From: Juglans regia | Taxonomy: Eukaryota; Streptophyta; Magnoliopsida; Fagales; Juglandaceae | NCBI RefSeq assembly: GCF_001411555.2 | Contig: NC_049912.1 | Coordinates: 25,863,722 to 25,927,721, forward strand | Direction: 5' to 3' | DNA length: 64,000 nt | Shown: positions 34,101-46,300 of the stretch, piece after piece | How positions within the stretch are numbered: position 1 is the stretch's first letter | Layout: every line of letters begins with the position of its first letter | The notes under the pieces: generated by a model | What the model saw: the letters and a program-made list of their open reading frames with translations, nothing else | Told to the model about the DNA's origin: nothing | Database searches by the model: none | Translations under genes and position numbers: made by a program

Positions 34101-34710
34101 TACCATATCTCTCATCTGGTCACAGTACACATTCTTTTATCCAAGGATACAGCCCATGTCTGGAACGAAATGGAGGGTGGGAAGAAGGAGATAAGGGCCC
34201 TGATACTAATTTGACTTTCGTAAGATTATATAATTTTCCACCTTTTCTTCATCTTTAAACGCGTACATCGGTAACTATTGTTGTCAGCCGATGATCTTCT
34301 ACCAAAATTTCATTTCGCACCAGACTCGCTCAATGTTCGTATCTAAGGGTGCAATTACGCGTTTCACACCAAATCTTGACAGATTATACTTAAGTAATCA
34401 AATAATCCCCAAAAAATAAGTAATGTAAGCAAATTAAGTGAGTTTGATCTTTGAAAAAACCAAGGCTCGGCAAATTAATGAACTTAGTTATTTACCGTAC
34501 GTAAGAGTCGCCATTGGCGGAGGTAGAGGTGTAGCTGGGAGTAGGGAGAGAAGAGCAGATTCCGTCGCTGCCAGCATGGACGACAAAGGCGTTGCCTTCG
34601 GCGGCGAATCTCTCTCCGGCGTAATCATGAACCGAAGCTTCGATTCCAATGTAAACAGAGCACAGGCACAGCAGAGCGAGAGCCGTGCGGGTACCGGAGA
34701 GCTGCGTCAT
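31163..34710 (-). pseudogene. GOST / lung seven-transmembrane receptor family gene, apparently disrupted
   Basis: Exons: complement(join(about 31165..31360,31433..31569,32095..32190,32838..33753,34496..34710)). It encodes a Golgi/secretory-pathway membrane protein with a signal peptide (LALLCLCSVYIGIEAS), a lumenal domain (HVFNVSFNVDELA, TGMYNMYFIHCDLKLK) and seven membrane spans (for example MVAMGYGVVRPTL, LVLPVAVLDAFFILWIFTSL). Three defects are visible. A TAG at 33288-33290 lies in frame in the first span, in LGIF*FSQYARYW, where the family has tryptophan (TGG). The last intron lacks an AG acceptor at the expected place near 31355; an AG about 25 bases further in the exon could replace it in frame. 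A one-base loss near 31249 shifts the last residues out of the PVQGSNG...EEDK frame. Everything else is well preserved, so the damage is recent, an allele difference or sequence error. It matches the place of At1g72480. Confidence 0.75.
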
Positions 34711-35851
34711 TGGAGCGAAGCTTCTGGAGCCACAGAGAGAGTGACTGAGTGAGGGAACGAAAGTCAGAACGTCAGTCTCAAATCTCAATGTCTCAGGTAG
34801 AACGTCTGTTCTACGTGAGCTATAAAGCTTCTGTTTTTCTTTCTTTCTGTCGTTTTTATAGGTTTTGTTTCGCTTACTACAGGTGACGCCTAGTTTTTGA
34901 GAATCCATCCATTTGGGATTTTTATTCTTCTATACATCAATATATGTGTATTTAAATTAAAAATAAATAAATAAATAACATGTTGGTATATTAATATGAC
35001 ATAAGAGAAGATAAATAAAATTTTTCTTAATTTGTTTTAATAGTACTTCAGGTTTAGTAAAGAGAAAATGTTATGTTAACTGGTTTTGGCTCTTATTACA
35101 TTTTTTTTAATATTAAAAAATAAAAATAAATTGTAATAGCTATCCGTCGTAAGATCCTTGCAAGAGTTTTAAGAAGAAAGAAAAATTTTAAACATAAGCC
35201 TCATACTCCTATACACTATTTAAAAATACGTTCAATAAAAAGATGCAAAGTACAAACTCAAACTGATTGTGGAAGATCCCGATTCACATTATACGTTAAT
35301 AGCATTGAACTAGTTTAAGAACGTAGATTCTGCACAAATATTGCCTTGAATGGTACAAACTCAAACTGATATGGAGATTCTACGTTGAGCATGTTGAACT
35401 ACCTCAGGAAGGTAAATATGTGGAAATATGACAAGAAACATAAATCTTCCTTGAGTTTAGGTAATATTAGTTGTTTTTTTTTAATCTAAATCATCTTTTG
35501 CATTTACTCTATTTTTGCATTTTGAAGAAATATTTTGTTTTTAAATTTTGAAAGTAATTCTAATATGGATTTATGTATTTCATTTTTATGAAATAATTAT
35601 ATAGAATTTTTCATTTTTTGAAAAAACTCGAATTTTTCATTTTTCATAATTTCGAATTTTGAAATTATTTAAGCATGACTTGTTGGGTTCATTAAATGAT
35701 TTCAAATTTTATCAATAGACTATATTTTTGGAGTTTATTTTTGTTTTGTATATTTCTTAGTCTCAATCCGTAGTTCCTGTTGGCTAACTGACGCCCGGAC
35801 ATAATTATAATTAAATAAGTAACTAAACAAGAATTCTATAAAAAAAAAATG
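34711..35851. other. Intergenic DNA, no gene recognised
   Basis: The first bases hold the 5' UTR and promoter of the seven-transmembrane gene. The rest is AT-rich without coding motifs. Confidence 0.5.
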
Positions 35852-35982
35852 AAAAATTCTTCTCATCAACTACTATTTACTACCCCACATCTCACATCTT
35901 ATAAAAAATACCCCCACACCCAATAAAAAAGTTATAGGTATAAAGTGTGAGAGTGAATAGTAACTAATAAGTAGATTTCTTC
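35852..35982. mobile_element. Short hairpin-type MITE
   Basis: The left end ATTCTTCTCATCAACTACTA continues TTTACTACCCCACATCTCAC. The right end, on the minus strand, reads GAAGAAATCTACTTATTAGT followed by TACTATTCACTCTCACAC, an imperfect inverted copy. Confidence 0.5.
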
Positions 35983-36464
35983 AAAACAAATCTAGTCAAA
36001 ATCGAGATTAGAATCACTCATAAAACTTGAAAAGGAAAGATTTCTTAAAATGACACAATTAAACAAAAATATACATAGAAGCTAGACCCAGATCCCCCAA
36101 ATCACTGTGGGTTTGCATAACTATCCCAACCATTTTATTACAAGAAATGTTTCATTCATAAAAGAAGTTTATAAAGGAAAATTCACAATATGACATAACT
36201 TAATGTTATATTAGATTATAAATTCTTTTTATTATAGTGTATATATGACATGTCACATCAAACCACTTTAATTTATGAATTTACTTTTATAATATTTTTT
36301 TTTACAGATCTTACACTTCTATTTCATTGTTATTTGAACATAATTCTCCTCTAAATTAGGTTAGTTTAAGTTTTTGTCAAACCCTCTATAAATTATAAAA
36401 TATAAGATATGTCTGTTAAGCACGTGACAAACATCTACCTTTTCTTTTATATGTTTTAACTTAA

Positions 36465-36715
36465 AAAAATTATATCCATAAGCCTCACACACCACACACT
36501 ATACATCACCTTTTTTTCTTTTTCTTTTTTAATTTTTTTTCTCTTATCAAATGTGTTGTATATGAATGATGAGTAAAATAATTCAATTATTTTAAGAAGA
36601 ATAAAACTAAAAAAAATATAAAAAAATTTGAAAAAAATAAAAGAAATTGTGGTGTGGGTATGTGGTATGTGTGGCTTATGAATAGCAAAGCTCTTTAACT
36701 TAAGATTTTGACATA
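36465..36715. mobile_element. MITE with CATAAGCC...CACACCACA ends
   Basis: CCATAAGCCTCACACACCAC at the left is mirrored by TTCATAAGCCACACATACCA on the minus strand at the right. The interior is poly-T/poly-A rich. It is non-coding and related in its ends to the hairpin at 37541-37695. Confidence 0.6.
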
Positions 36716-37314
36716 TTCTTTTATTAAAAAAATATATGCAAAAATTTTGACATAATTCTTTTAAATGAATTGGAAAAAATTTCTTCAACTAAATTTGAAG
36801 GAAAATTCTATTCATATTATTTTAGGAGAATTAGATATGTTTAATATTTCAGTGACTTCACTTATAATGCAATAACTTCTCTAAATAAAAGTAATACCCA
36901 TTTCAAGTCAGACGAGGGGTTAATACCGAATGAAAAGGTCTTAAATTGCCTACCAATATCAATCCATCTTCAAAAGGCTTTTAAGAGGGAAATTTCGGCA
37001 TTTCCCCACTAAACAAATAAAGAATTGGCAGCATCGGATTCATGGAAAAGCAGTAACTTCCAACGTCATTTTTAGATTTGAATTTATAAATTATAAGAGG
37101 AAGTAATGGTTTATGAACTTCAAACCTCCATTAAAATCATCAATCTTCTGCATCAAAGAAGTAGTTGTATTCATTCAAACAAATATTACAAAGATTTTGG
37201 CCCTCTTAACACCTATCAATATCCAACAGCCAACACAGAGAGAGAGAGAGAGAGAGAAGCCGCTGTAATATTTGCGGACAGACGTGAAAGAACTCCATGA
37301 AGTAGCAAACGTCA

Positions 37315-39216
37315 TTAATCCAGGTCAAGGAATTCCATTCTTTTCCTCATGGACCCTTTAAGATCTGTAGCTTCCCTTTCTGCTTTCTGTGCCTGAAAAG
37401 TTTTAATGCAGTTCAGAGAGAGACAGAGAGAGAGAGAGTGGGAGTCCAATGAAGAAAAAAAATACAGGGCAAAGCACGACCTGCCTCAAAACACTTAGTG
37501 TTAGTAAATTAGATAGCATTATAAATCTACGAGTTGTGTTATACAGAAGCCACACACTCTGCACACCACTTAAAAAATATGTGATTTTACTCTTTTATCC
37601 TCATGTTTCATATTTCATATTTCACGAAACATGAGGGTAAAAGAATATATTCACATATTTTTGAATAGTGTGCAGGAGTGTGAGACTTATGTATAAAATT
37701 TTTCTAAACGTAGATATGCTGCTGTGTGGTCCACAATTCTAAGTAAAGAAAGAACCTCTTTGAGAAGAATCGTTGAGCTAATTACCTCATGTCTGTGGCA
37801 CATCCAGAAGCTTAGAAAAATATAGTGATACAATAACAAAAGACACTCATCTATTAAAAAAAAAAAGGCACTCATCTCAACAAATACACGCTATCTGCAT
37901 TATGAACTGCACTTCACAGTTGCACTGGCAGCTATGGCAGATATAATGACAATTCACAATGGTGCCTGCTCAGCATACCAATGCCCCGATACACTAGTAG
38001 AAATTATCACAGGGAAATGCTTACCCTTTTAATTTCTGCTTCTGAAACACGAGTCATGTGTGGGGGAAGTTCCTCTCTCTCCAAGTCCTAAAAAAATCAA
38101 GTGCAGATCTTAATAAAACACAAGGGTGCTCATTTCACTCAACAGATATGAAAGGTATCTAATAGTCCGCCATACCAACTCCCCAATTAAAACAACATTC
38201 TCTCCACGGATTATATATAGGCCCAAAGTAATGTCACAATAAAGATCACCAACGATAACTCTCTCACACGCTTCCTCAAGTACGGCGTTGGCTGAAATAT
38301 GAGAAATATAACATTTTCGGTCATTAAAAATAATATAGCATGTGAAACATGGAACAATAAGAACGGAAAAATTAGTACCAAATTGATCAAAAGAACGAAG
38401 AATCCCCAAGAACTTTCGACCATCTCGCAGCAGTACAAGAAGTTTCTCTGTAGCATTAATAACAATGAAGACCAAAGAAAGGAAAATAAAAGTGCTACAT
38501 TCTGAATTTATAAGCCTTTTTGAGTTACAACCCATGCAACCATGTGCTTCAGAGTCATATTGTGATAATACTTCAGAGCCCCACATAAGAAAACCAAGAT
38601 GTTAAAGTAGACCCATTCAATCAATCTCTCACTAATGCATCAAGCAAATATTTTTTGTACGAAGTATTCATATTTTCTAAAAGATGAAGTATCCCAAGCT
38701 AGAAACCAATAGTATATATTCTAAACATAAGGCCCAGAAACATGATCCTTGAGACTCAGAGCACCAAGTAAGCGTAATAATAATTTTTCCCTGCTTGTGA
38801 AGAGAAACAGGTAAGAGAGGGAATTCAGAGGGGCTAAGCTTCACGTTGCATGTGCAATGAACTGGAAAGAGTTTAAAAGAATAGGAAAAAAATGACCTAT
38901 GTACGGAAATGGAAAGAAATAAACAGAAAGTCTTAATGCCACGCTCATGTTACTACATAAACAATAAATTAGGAAAAAGAAATCCAGATGATTCTTTGCA
39001 GAGCACAACAAAATTACAAGAAAACATTGTCACATTGAAACAACTACTACTCTAATCCCTTTCTCGGTTATATCCATAAGATCACATCATGAAGTGTTGC
39101 CGCATCTCAAAATTCATAACCAAGAAAAATATTTGTCCAAAATTTAAACTACCAACGTCCAAGAAAAAAAATAAAGCACATCAGCAATTCGGAAGCGTTT
39201 AAATGTTAATGTAAGC

Positions 39217-39254
<38 letters not shown>

Positions 39255-39315
39255 TGTCAAGATAGCTGGCGAGAGAGGTCGAGAGGTAGACGTCTTCCGG
39301 CCCTGCCCAAGACAT
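37315..39315 (-). CDS. LSM1: LSM1, subunit of the LSM1-7 mRNA decay complex
   Basis: Five exons: complement(join(37315..37392,38025..38087,38176..38291,38379..38447,39255..39315)), 387 nt, 128 aa, the usual length of plant LSM1. The LSM1-7 ring binds deadenylated mRNA in the cytoplasm and promotes decapping. Start [20 protein letters not shown]; Sm1 motif [20 protein letters not shown]; Sm2 motif [18 protein letters not shown]1-specific tail [14 protein letters not shown], then [11 protein letters not shown]. All introns obey GT/AG and all phases match. A (CT)n tract in intron 1 starts three bases after the donor, and intron 4 holds a long hairpin repeat. A longer minus-strand ORF at 38110-38586 is only read-through of exons 2-3. 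Confidence 0.96.
37541..37695. repeat. Long inverted repeat (hairpin MITE) in LSM1 intron 4
   Basis: Arms of about 68 bases, imperfect, with a loop of about 12. The left arm contains AGCCACACACTCTGCACACC, ATATGTGATTTTACTCTTTT and CCTCATGTTTC. The right arm, on the minus strand, contains AGTCTCACACTCCTGCACAC, ATATGTGAATATATTCTTTT and CCTCATGTTTCG. Confidence 0.8.
39221..39252. repeat. (GA)n microsatellite at the LSM1 intron 1 donor
   Basis: About sixteen GA units. On the coding strand this is GTAC followed directly by (TC)n, so the donor site borders the repeat. Confidence 0.95.
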
Positions 39316-41087
39316 TGATGACCTCAAAATTAAGCTTTTTCGGTATCTTAAAAACCACCGAAAAAATCTTTATAAACCAAACCAATAATGGCATTTGCAG
39401 CTCAGATTTCTCTATGATATGCCACCCGACCTCCGAGAAGCCTAACTCCAACAAAAATATTCGAAAAGAACAAAACCCAAAGATTTTCAGATCCAAATCC
39501 CTAGAAATCAAGATACCAAAGAAGTGGTGGGGGGGCGGGGGGGTTGATATTTCTCTTCCGGATTGATGGGTCTAGGCGGGGCTGTAAAATGCGCTGAGAT
39601 CCAATCGCACCGGAAGAGATTCAGGAGGGGATTGACGGGAATTGGAACGAAAATAGAGAGAAAACGTGGAATATCTCCTCCTCCTCCTCCTCCTCCTCCT
39701 CTGGGGTCGACTTTGATTTTGATTAGGGTTAGGAAGAGTAGCAGGTGATGGTGGGAGAAGCTGGAGAAAGACAAGCTGTGTAGTTGAAGTACTTTAGGTT
39801 CGTGATCTCTGTTTAATTTTCATGGGAATGGCACTAAACGGCTTGTAGGATTCCCTTTCCCCTCAACTATCTATATTTTTTTTAAAGCGATATTATTTTT
39901 TTATCTTATATTTTTAATCATACCAATGTGGTAATTTTACGAATTAAAACTAAAAAAATCACTTCAAATATAACAAGTCAATCGTTATTAAAAATACATT
40001 TATATTCTATGTCAACCATTATTAATATATATGAAGTAAAAAAAAACCATTATTAATATCTATCAATTAACTAGAAAAAAGAAAATAAATAGCACCAAAT
40101 TGGTTATTATTTTTTAAAGCTTTTGTGGGAATCGCAACCAAAATTAGATTGAAAGTTTTGAAATTGTTGTAAGGTTATAAAGATTGAGAAGTGTTACAGA
40201 GACACTGATCACACAAAATTAATCATTTTGTAACTAAATAAACTATTTTATGGTTTAAGGGAGTTTTAGAACCCTCAACCATTGATATCTTTTTCCCTTT
40301 CTAGCCATACAACTTTGAGTCTTTGACATTGAAAGCCACATTGCATCACGTACATTTTGTGTTTATCATATTCTTTCGTGCCACTAGGCATGAATATCTG
40401 GGAACCCACCTAATGCAGAGATCATCGAAAGGCATGGACAAAATGGTAGAGAAAGCGTTGAAACATATGTTAGAATGGTAAAAACTATACCATGGAAACT
40501 TGTTTTAGTAAGCTGCAATATCTCTCCATGATTCAAGGTCTCAATCCGATATTATTCACCATAAAATATCTTACAAAGAGAGGAAATAAGCAGGGAAAAG
40601 GGGAAAAAAAGAGTAGAATCGGATGAAAAATGTAGATAATGTCTAGCCTTGCCAGTACAAACTACAGAAATCCTTTTTGACGATATCTTATAACATGGGT
40701 TGTACTGTATCCACAGATACAACCATGAAAAAAAGGTGAAGCACCTTCGAAAAAAGAGATAGAGAGACAGTATCTGTATCAATACATTTTTTTTTTTTGG
40801 ATAGTAATACATTTTGATTTTGTGGTCTTCTGATCATGAGCCACCATTAAAAACATTCTTGATGGTTGGTAATCCCGATGTCTGAGTTCCTCAAAACTCA
40901 AAAGCATAAACATTTGAATCTGCAGAGTGATTAGATATAGCATGAAGTTAGAGATGTACAATACAAGACAAGAAATTGACACCCAAGTTAATCCCTCAAG
41001 AAAGATCAAATTTTTTTTTCAGGAAAGCTCAGATATAAGGTCCCCTCTTACCTTGTAATTGTAATGATTGCAGAGTTAGAGGTAGAG
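39316..41087. other. Region between LSM1 and the LAZY gene
   Basis: It starts with the LSM1 5' region, which contains a (CTC)n run at 39675-39701 and G-runs near 39529-39543. No further gene is seen; the rest is AT-rich and includes the LAZY-gene 3' UTR near 41000. Confidence 0.5.
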
Positions 41088-43316
41088 TCATATCTCTAGA
41101 ACAATATCTGCAAATCAAAGAACATTTCACATCAGAAGCCACCTTTTATGTAAGTTTTCTTGTGTTATTTTGAAGCTATGCATTTTTCTTATGTGTGACT
41201 TTCATGCTAATCCGTGCATACTAAACATAACCTTACATTCAGAATCTGTCTTGACCCATTTGCCTCCATCATTGGTCTTCTCCTGCATTTCATCATCATC
41301 TCTCTTCTTTGGTATCTGTGTGTCCTCTAGATATCTCTTCATTGATGACGCCCGAGAAGTATTTTGAGGGTTGATCTTCTTGTGAAGCATTACTCTCAAA
41401 AGCTGTAGGCCAAAACGATATAGAAAGAGAAAAGATCAGACAAACAGTATAAACAAGTTTTATAAATCAAAGCTGGAATTAAGATGGTAATGTAATTAAC
41501 AGTTTGGCATATGCACAAAATGGTATTAAAATTTCATATCCCATTATATTCACATATTTGACATATGCGCATGTTCCTCTGCAGTCTTATTCCTACATAT
41601 TAATTTGTGTAAGCATTTTTATATACCTTCTCCATTCTTGACTCCTGAAGTGTATCTCTTAAACTGGGTGCTGGTGCAAACCCGCTTCCACAAACAAACA
41701 TCTTCTTGAGAAGGAAGGAAATTGATTTCTTCCCAATTGCTTTCTTTTTATTATCTGCACAAATTTCCCTACATCTACCAATTATGACACTAATTGTCCG
41801 ATCGATATCTTCATCTCTATCACCAGATTCACTGCAAAGAGCATTACTAATTCTTCGATCAACCTCCAAGCTTGATGGGCAATTAAGGAATCTGTCCAAA
41901 GGAAGATCTGCAACTTCCTTCTCTTTGTTTGGTTTACGTGACAAGAGCTTTGTCAACTCCTTTTGTAACTTTCCAACTTCTTCTGGAGTAAAATCTAGTA
42001 CTTCTTCAGATGAAGATGGATCATCTTGACTATTTCGGCTTTCTAGATTTTCTTTCAGATCATTGTTCCCAAAAGTTCCAATTGCTAGCAAGCCATGGGG
42101 CCAGTCATTGAATTCTTCACGTGGCTCTTGTTTCACATGATCTTCACAATAGAAAGACAGAAATTATACATCAAATTTGGAAAATGTATCAAATTGTGGC
42201 TGAACGAGTACATGTGAAGAAGTATAAATTTGAGGAAAAAAAAGGACCCTTCAAATTTCCAGGAAAAAAATTATCATACAAGATCATGCATACCATTCCT
42301 GAACGAGGTTATCTTATAACTCAAAGGGCTGCTACCATTTGATCAAAAGCTTGAAAACATATCAAGAGATAGGATTTGTGAGTTCCCATAAGATCAAACG
42401 GAAGAGACAAACGATCCAAATCAATGATCACATGTCAAGCAATATTTTTGGAATTGCCTTTTGGATGCTAAACAACAGGACTACCTCAAATTAAGCATAT
42501 TTAACTTTATCGTTTTGTAAAGCTCTCAGGATGAAGAGTACCATTTCACAGTTCACTACTTTGATATGGGGAAAGTGGACCAATAAAAAACCGAAGCCCT
42601 TGGGATCCGATTCTATGAACATTTAATGCTGCCAATATAAACAATGAGGTAGGCTAGCTTGAGAGAAATCAAAACTAAAATCCAATGCAAACTTTACTTC
42701 AACATGTTGAAATATGTTTCTCCTATATTCTGATAATTCATTGACTGTTCCATATTTTTATAGCGCATGGTTAATGAACTGATTAGGCTTAAAATTTATT
42801 TTATATGATTTTATTTTGGTTCCGACTGTTGATCATTTTGATTTGGTATTGTGATATAAATCTTAATCAGCTTGGATATGAATTGGGTGCAAATTTAGAT
42901 TCTGATCTAGATCCGACCTGGTGAGAACACACTCTCTCTCTCACTCCATGGTAAAATCTAATCACTTGGATGATGAATTGAACGAATTAATAGTGATGCG
43001 TGATGAAATCAACTACAAAATGGATCCATATCTAAATCCAATCTCTTTCATGTCTCCAACACAATCACTTCCATGGGTGGAAGCCATCAACATATGGACC
43101 GCTAGATCACGAGGGAAAACAATTTGTATGACGAAGTGAATTAAGAATGCAATGTAGAAGTTCAAAGAATACTAACTCGAAGTTGAAGCTGTATGTGGTT
43201 TTTTGTTCCCTTGTTTCCCGTTAAGCTTATTTTGCATCCAACTGAAAAGCTGCAATCAAACAAATGAAAACCATCATCAACTTTGCATCTGTGTGACCCA
43301 TAAATGTACAAACCAA

Positions 43317-43372
<56 letters not shown>

Positions 43373-43389
43373 TCAAAGCTTACCTTCAT
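41088..43389 (-). CDS. LAZY/DRO1-type gravitropism protein (IGT family)
   Basis: Five coding exons: complement(join(41088..41107,41237..41402,41627..42141,43177..43249,43384..43389)), 780 nt, 259 aa. LAZY proteins act after gravity sensing in statocytes and set organ angle by recruiting RLD proteins and changing auxin flow. Domain I spans the first intron ([15 protein letters not shown]). The IGT motif is [12 protein letters not shown], with IGT at residues 47-49. Middle blocks are [35 protein letters not shown] and [10 protein letters not shown]. The last exon gives the conserved tail EYIVLEI, the CCL/EAR-like end that binds RLD. Exon 1 codes only Met-Lys and exon 5 is 20 nt, both typical of the family. 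The donor in exon 4 was chosen as GAAT|GTAAGG because it alone restores the tail. It belongs to the LZY2/LZY3/LZY4 (DRO1, NGR) side, without a firm orthologue call. Confidence 0.93.
43321..43373. repeat. (CT)n(CA)n microsatellite in LAZY intron 1
   Basis: About eighteen CT units followed by about six CA units, inside the 134-bp intron between the Met-Lys exon and exon 2. Confidence 0.95.
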
Positions 43390-46300
43390 CTTCACGACGG
43401 AATGGAAAGCTCTGAGAGCTATCGAAAGTTGAAGGAGTAGGCGGGTGGAATGAAGTATGTGGAAGCTAGACCGAGGCGTTCAAAGCTGATCTTAAGAGCC
43501 AATGACAGTTAAGCTTTGTGAATTTAAAATGATGGGGTTTTGCTGAATTTTATGGGCAAGCTGGGAATGATTTTTCTTTTGGTTCAAGTTCCCAAAGACG
43601 GCCTTAAACAACTCCCTCCCACCTATATGAGGACTCTGTATGCAAACTCTCTTCTCTAATCTCTCAACTTTTACAGCTAATTATATAAAAACCCCAAAAC
43701 CCCACTAATGCAGAGACATTCTCTTCCAATTAATAATCCATGTGCACGCCTACAAAATATATAAACGCATGGACGAGAATAAAGTGAGTCGACTCTGGAA
43801 CATCTCTGTACCTAGCTAGGAGCCCTTTGTGTAGATAATGAAGTACAGATCTTAAGATATTTTTCAAGTACGAAAATTGGAACCAATCTCAATGCATCCA
43901 TTATCGAAAGGCAATTAGGGTGACACGAAGGATGCAAATGATGATATAAAATTACTGGTTTGAATAGCATTTTTGTTACTGTTTGCTAGCTATTAATTAT
44001 ATTTACATAAAGTTTCATGAATCTTACTCGATCTTTCACAGCATTAACTTGGTCGTACCATTATTCACTTTGTCATACGATGCTAGAACTGCGGCTACAA
44101 TTCAGCATATGTTGGTGCTCGATCAGAAAGAAAAAGGCAAAACAATTGACCCATGATGATTGATGGGATTGCAGACTAGCCTGAGTAGATGATTCTAGCG
44201 AATTGTGTAATCATCCCATGATGATTGATGAACTCTCTTATGAAAAAAATGACCCGGATTGTTTGTTATTGGAGAAATGAGCAGCATGGGGTTAGCTTTT
44301 CTTGTAGGAAACGACCCTTTGTAATGAATTCTATTTTATTAATATATATATATATATATATAATCATTATACAACAAAATAGAAAAAAAAAAAAAAAAAG
44401 AAGAAGAAGAAGTAAATTAGAAATATTAAGGGAAGTGGAGAAAAGGGAAGGTATGGGGAGTAGGGCTAACAGGAGCAATAGCTGAGCAGAGAAATCCAAT
44501 GTTTCGCATGGGAATGCCTCTCACTGACCGGACCGACCACCAAATCTCACCTGCCCCCAGTTGTAGGCCACTTTAATTCAATTCCTTCTGTTCCCTGAAT
44601 TTCTTACATTTGTTTATGGAGTTTAAGTGAGCCTTACGAGGTAAAAACTTCTCAACTTTCTTCTAATAAATAGTCTCTTTAGTTATTTCATTTTGAACCA
44701 AAAATGAACGATGACAATTGAAATATGGAGAACGGGTTTTCTTCTTCAGATGGGTCAGCAAGAAAGGAATTTTCCTCCTCAATCACTCTCTATTATTGAA
44801 GTTGGAAGAGAACGGCCAACTATTACTGAGAGAGAGAGAGAGAGAGAGAGACCGCACGCACTCTCTCCTAAACCCTATGTTAATATGTTATTTTATGAAA
44901 GAAAAAAAAGAAGAAAAATGGCAATTTTGCTAACAATTTGCATAAACATATGCCAGTTTGGCATTGGCCTCTTGATAAGATATGGTCTCGTCTCGAAAGA
45001 TTGTTGCGTCACATTCATTTTATTACTCATGACCATCGTCACAGAAGATCCTCAAAAACCAGGTAAATATAGGCCTAAGCGGGCAGAACTCTCTTAGACA
45101 AGAGAAACGGTATACTTAATTAACTACAAGCCCCCCTTGTCAAGGTATATAGCACTTAAACAGTACCATCATTAGGGATTTGAAAGATTATTACTAGATT
45201 GAAATGTTAATTCATGTTGATTCCTAAGTTGGTAAGAAGAATATTAAACAAGGTTTAACTATTAAGTGAAAATATTATACATTTTGCTACATCCAACTTA
45301 TATTATTGGAAATGATCATGATAGAGACACGAGACTCGTTAGTAGAACTCATAAACAGTATTTTTTACTGTTTATGAGTACTAATCTACGTACACGGACC
45401 GTGTCTTTAGCATTTTCATGACGCAAAATGTCCTCTTTTTAAGAGTTATAGTCGGAAGTGTGGTACCAATTTGCAACAGAAACCATATCCATATCCCAAT
45501 TTTTTGTAACATGTAAAGCAACACTACAGCTAATATAACAAGTTTATTAGTGGAAACTAAAAATTCATATCTTGTACTTTGTCGTTGGAGTACCTCGTTG
45601 AACGCCAATCTAAAAGCATCAGTGAGAATAAGAAGCAAGCTACACACCCAAGGACTTCAGCCTTTTAGATGCATGGTACTTGGATGCCGAAAAGAAGCCC
45701 CCCGTTCAACTTTAAGCAATCTCTCCTCTCTATGTTGGTAGAATTATCGGTGAGATTGGGCACCACGAAATCATATGACTGGCCAATCACGTGGGACACA
45801 GCCATATCCACTTGGAAATGGGGGCACCAAATAGTGCAGACGGGTTTAGGTTAGGGCAGTTGGCTACGTGTCACGACAATGTAATTCCCATCATCTTATG
45901 TCGGACCAACACGTGTACCAAAGGGGTCGGGTTGACTTATAACACCGAACAAATTCGTACTGAACACCCAATTGGTGTATTGGGCCAGATACATGCCAGA
46001 ACAACACTCTTTAGATTTCTGTATAATCTTTTTCCTTGTTCTAAGTGCCACCTTTTTATAAATTCAATTGCTGCTTTCAAGATCCTCCCTACATCGCTTA
46101 AGCATGATTGGATTATAGTATATTAAACAGTATCTTCACCAAATCAAGATAATTAAATGGTCACAAGCACAATTTACTTGGCTAAGTGTTCAGCTTCGTC
46201 ACTCACATTGTAGAATACAATAAATTAAGGTTTCATACAAACGTGTTTGGCTAATTATCCTAAATCTATAGCATTTAATTAAATGGACCGCATAAATAAG

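Noticed and set aside
38110..38586. Minus-strand ORF resembling a small hydrophobic protein
   Set aside because: It is read-through of LSM1 exons 2-3 and their intron; the spliced LSM1 model explains the conserved residues exactly.
42921..43139. Plus-strand ORF inside LAZY intron 2
   Set aside because: No recognisable motif; it lies antisense in an intron of a well-supported gene.
44711..45097. 128-codon ORF in the LAZY-NDPK interval
   Set aside because: Its middle is translated (GA)n microsatellite, and neither end has a recognisable motif.
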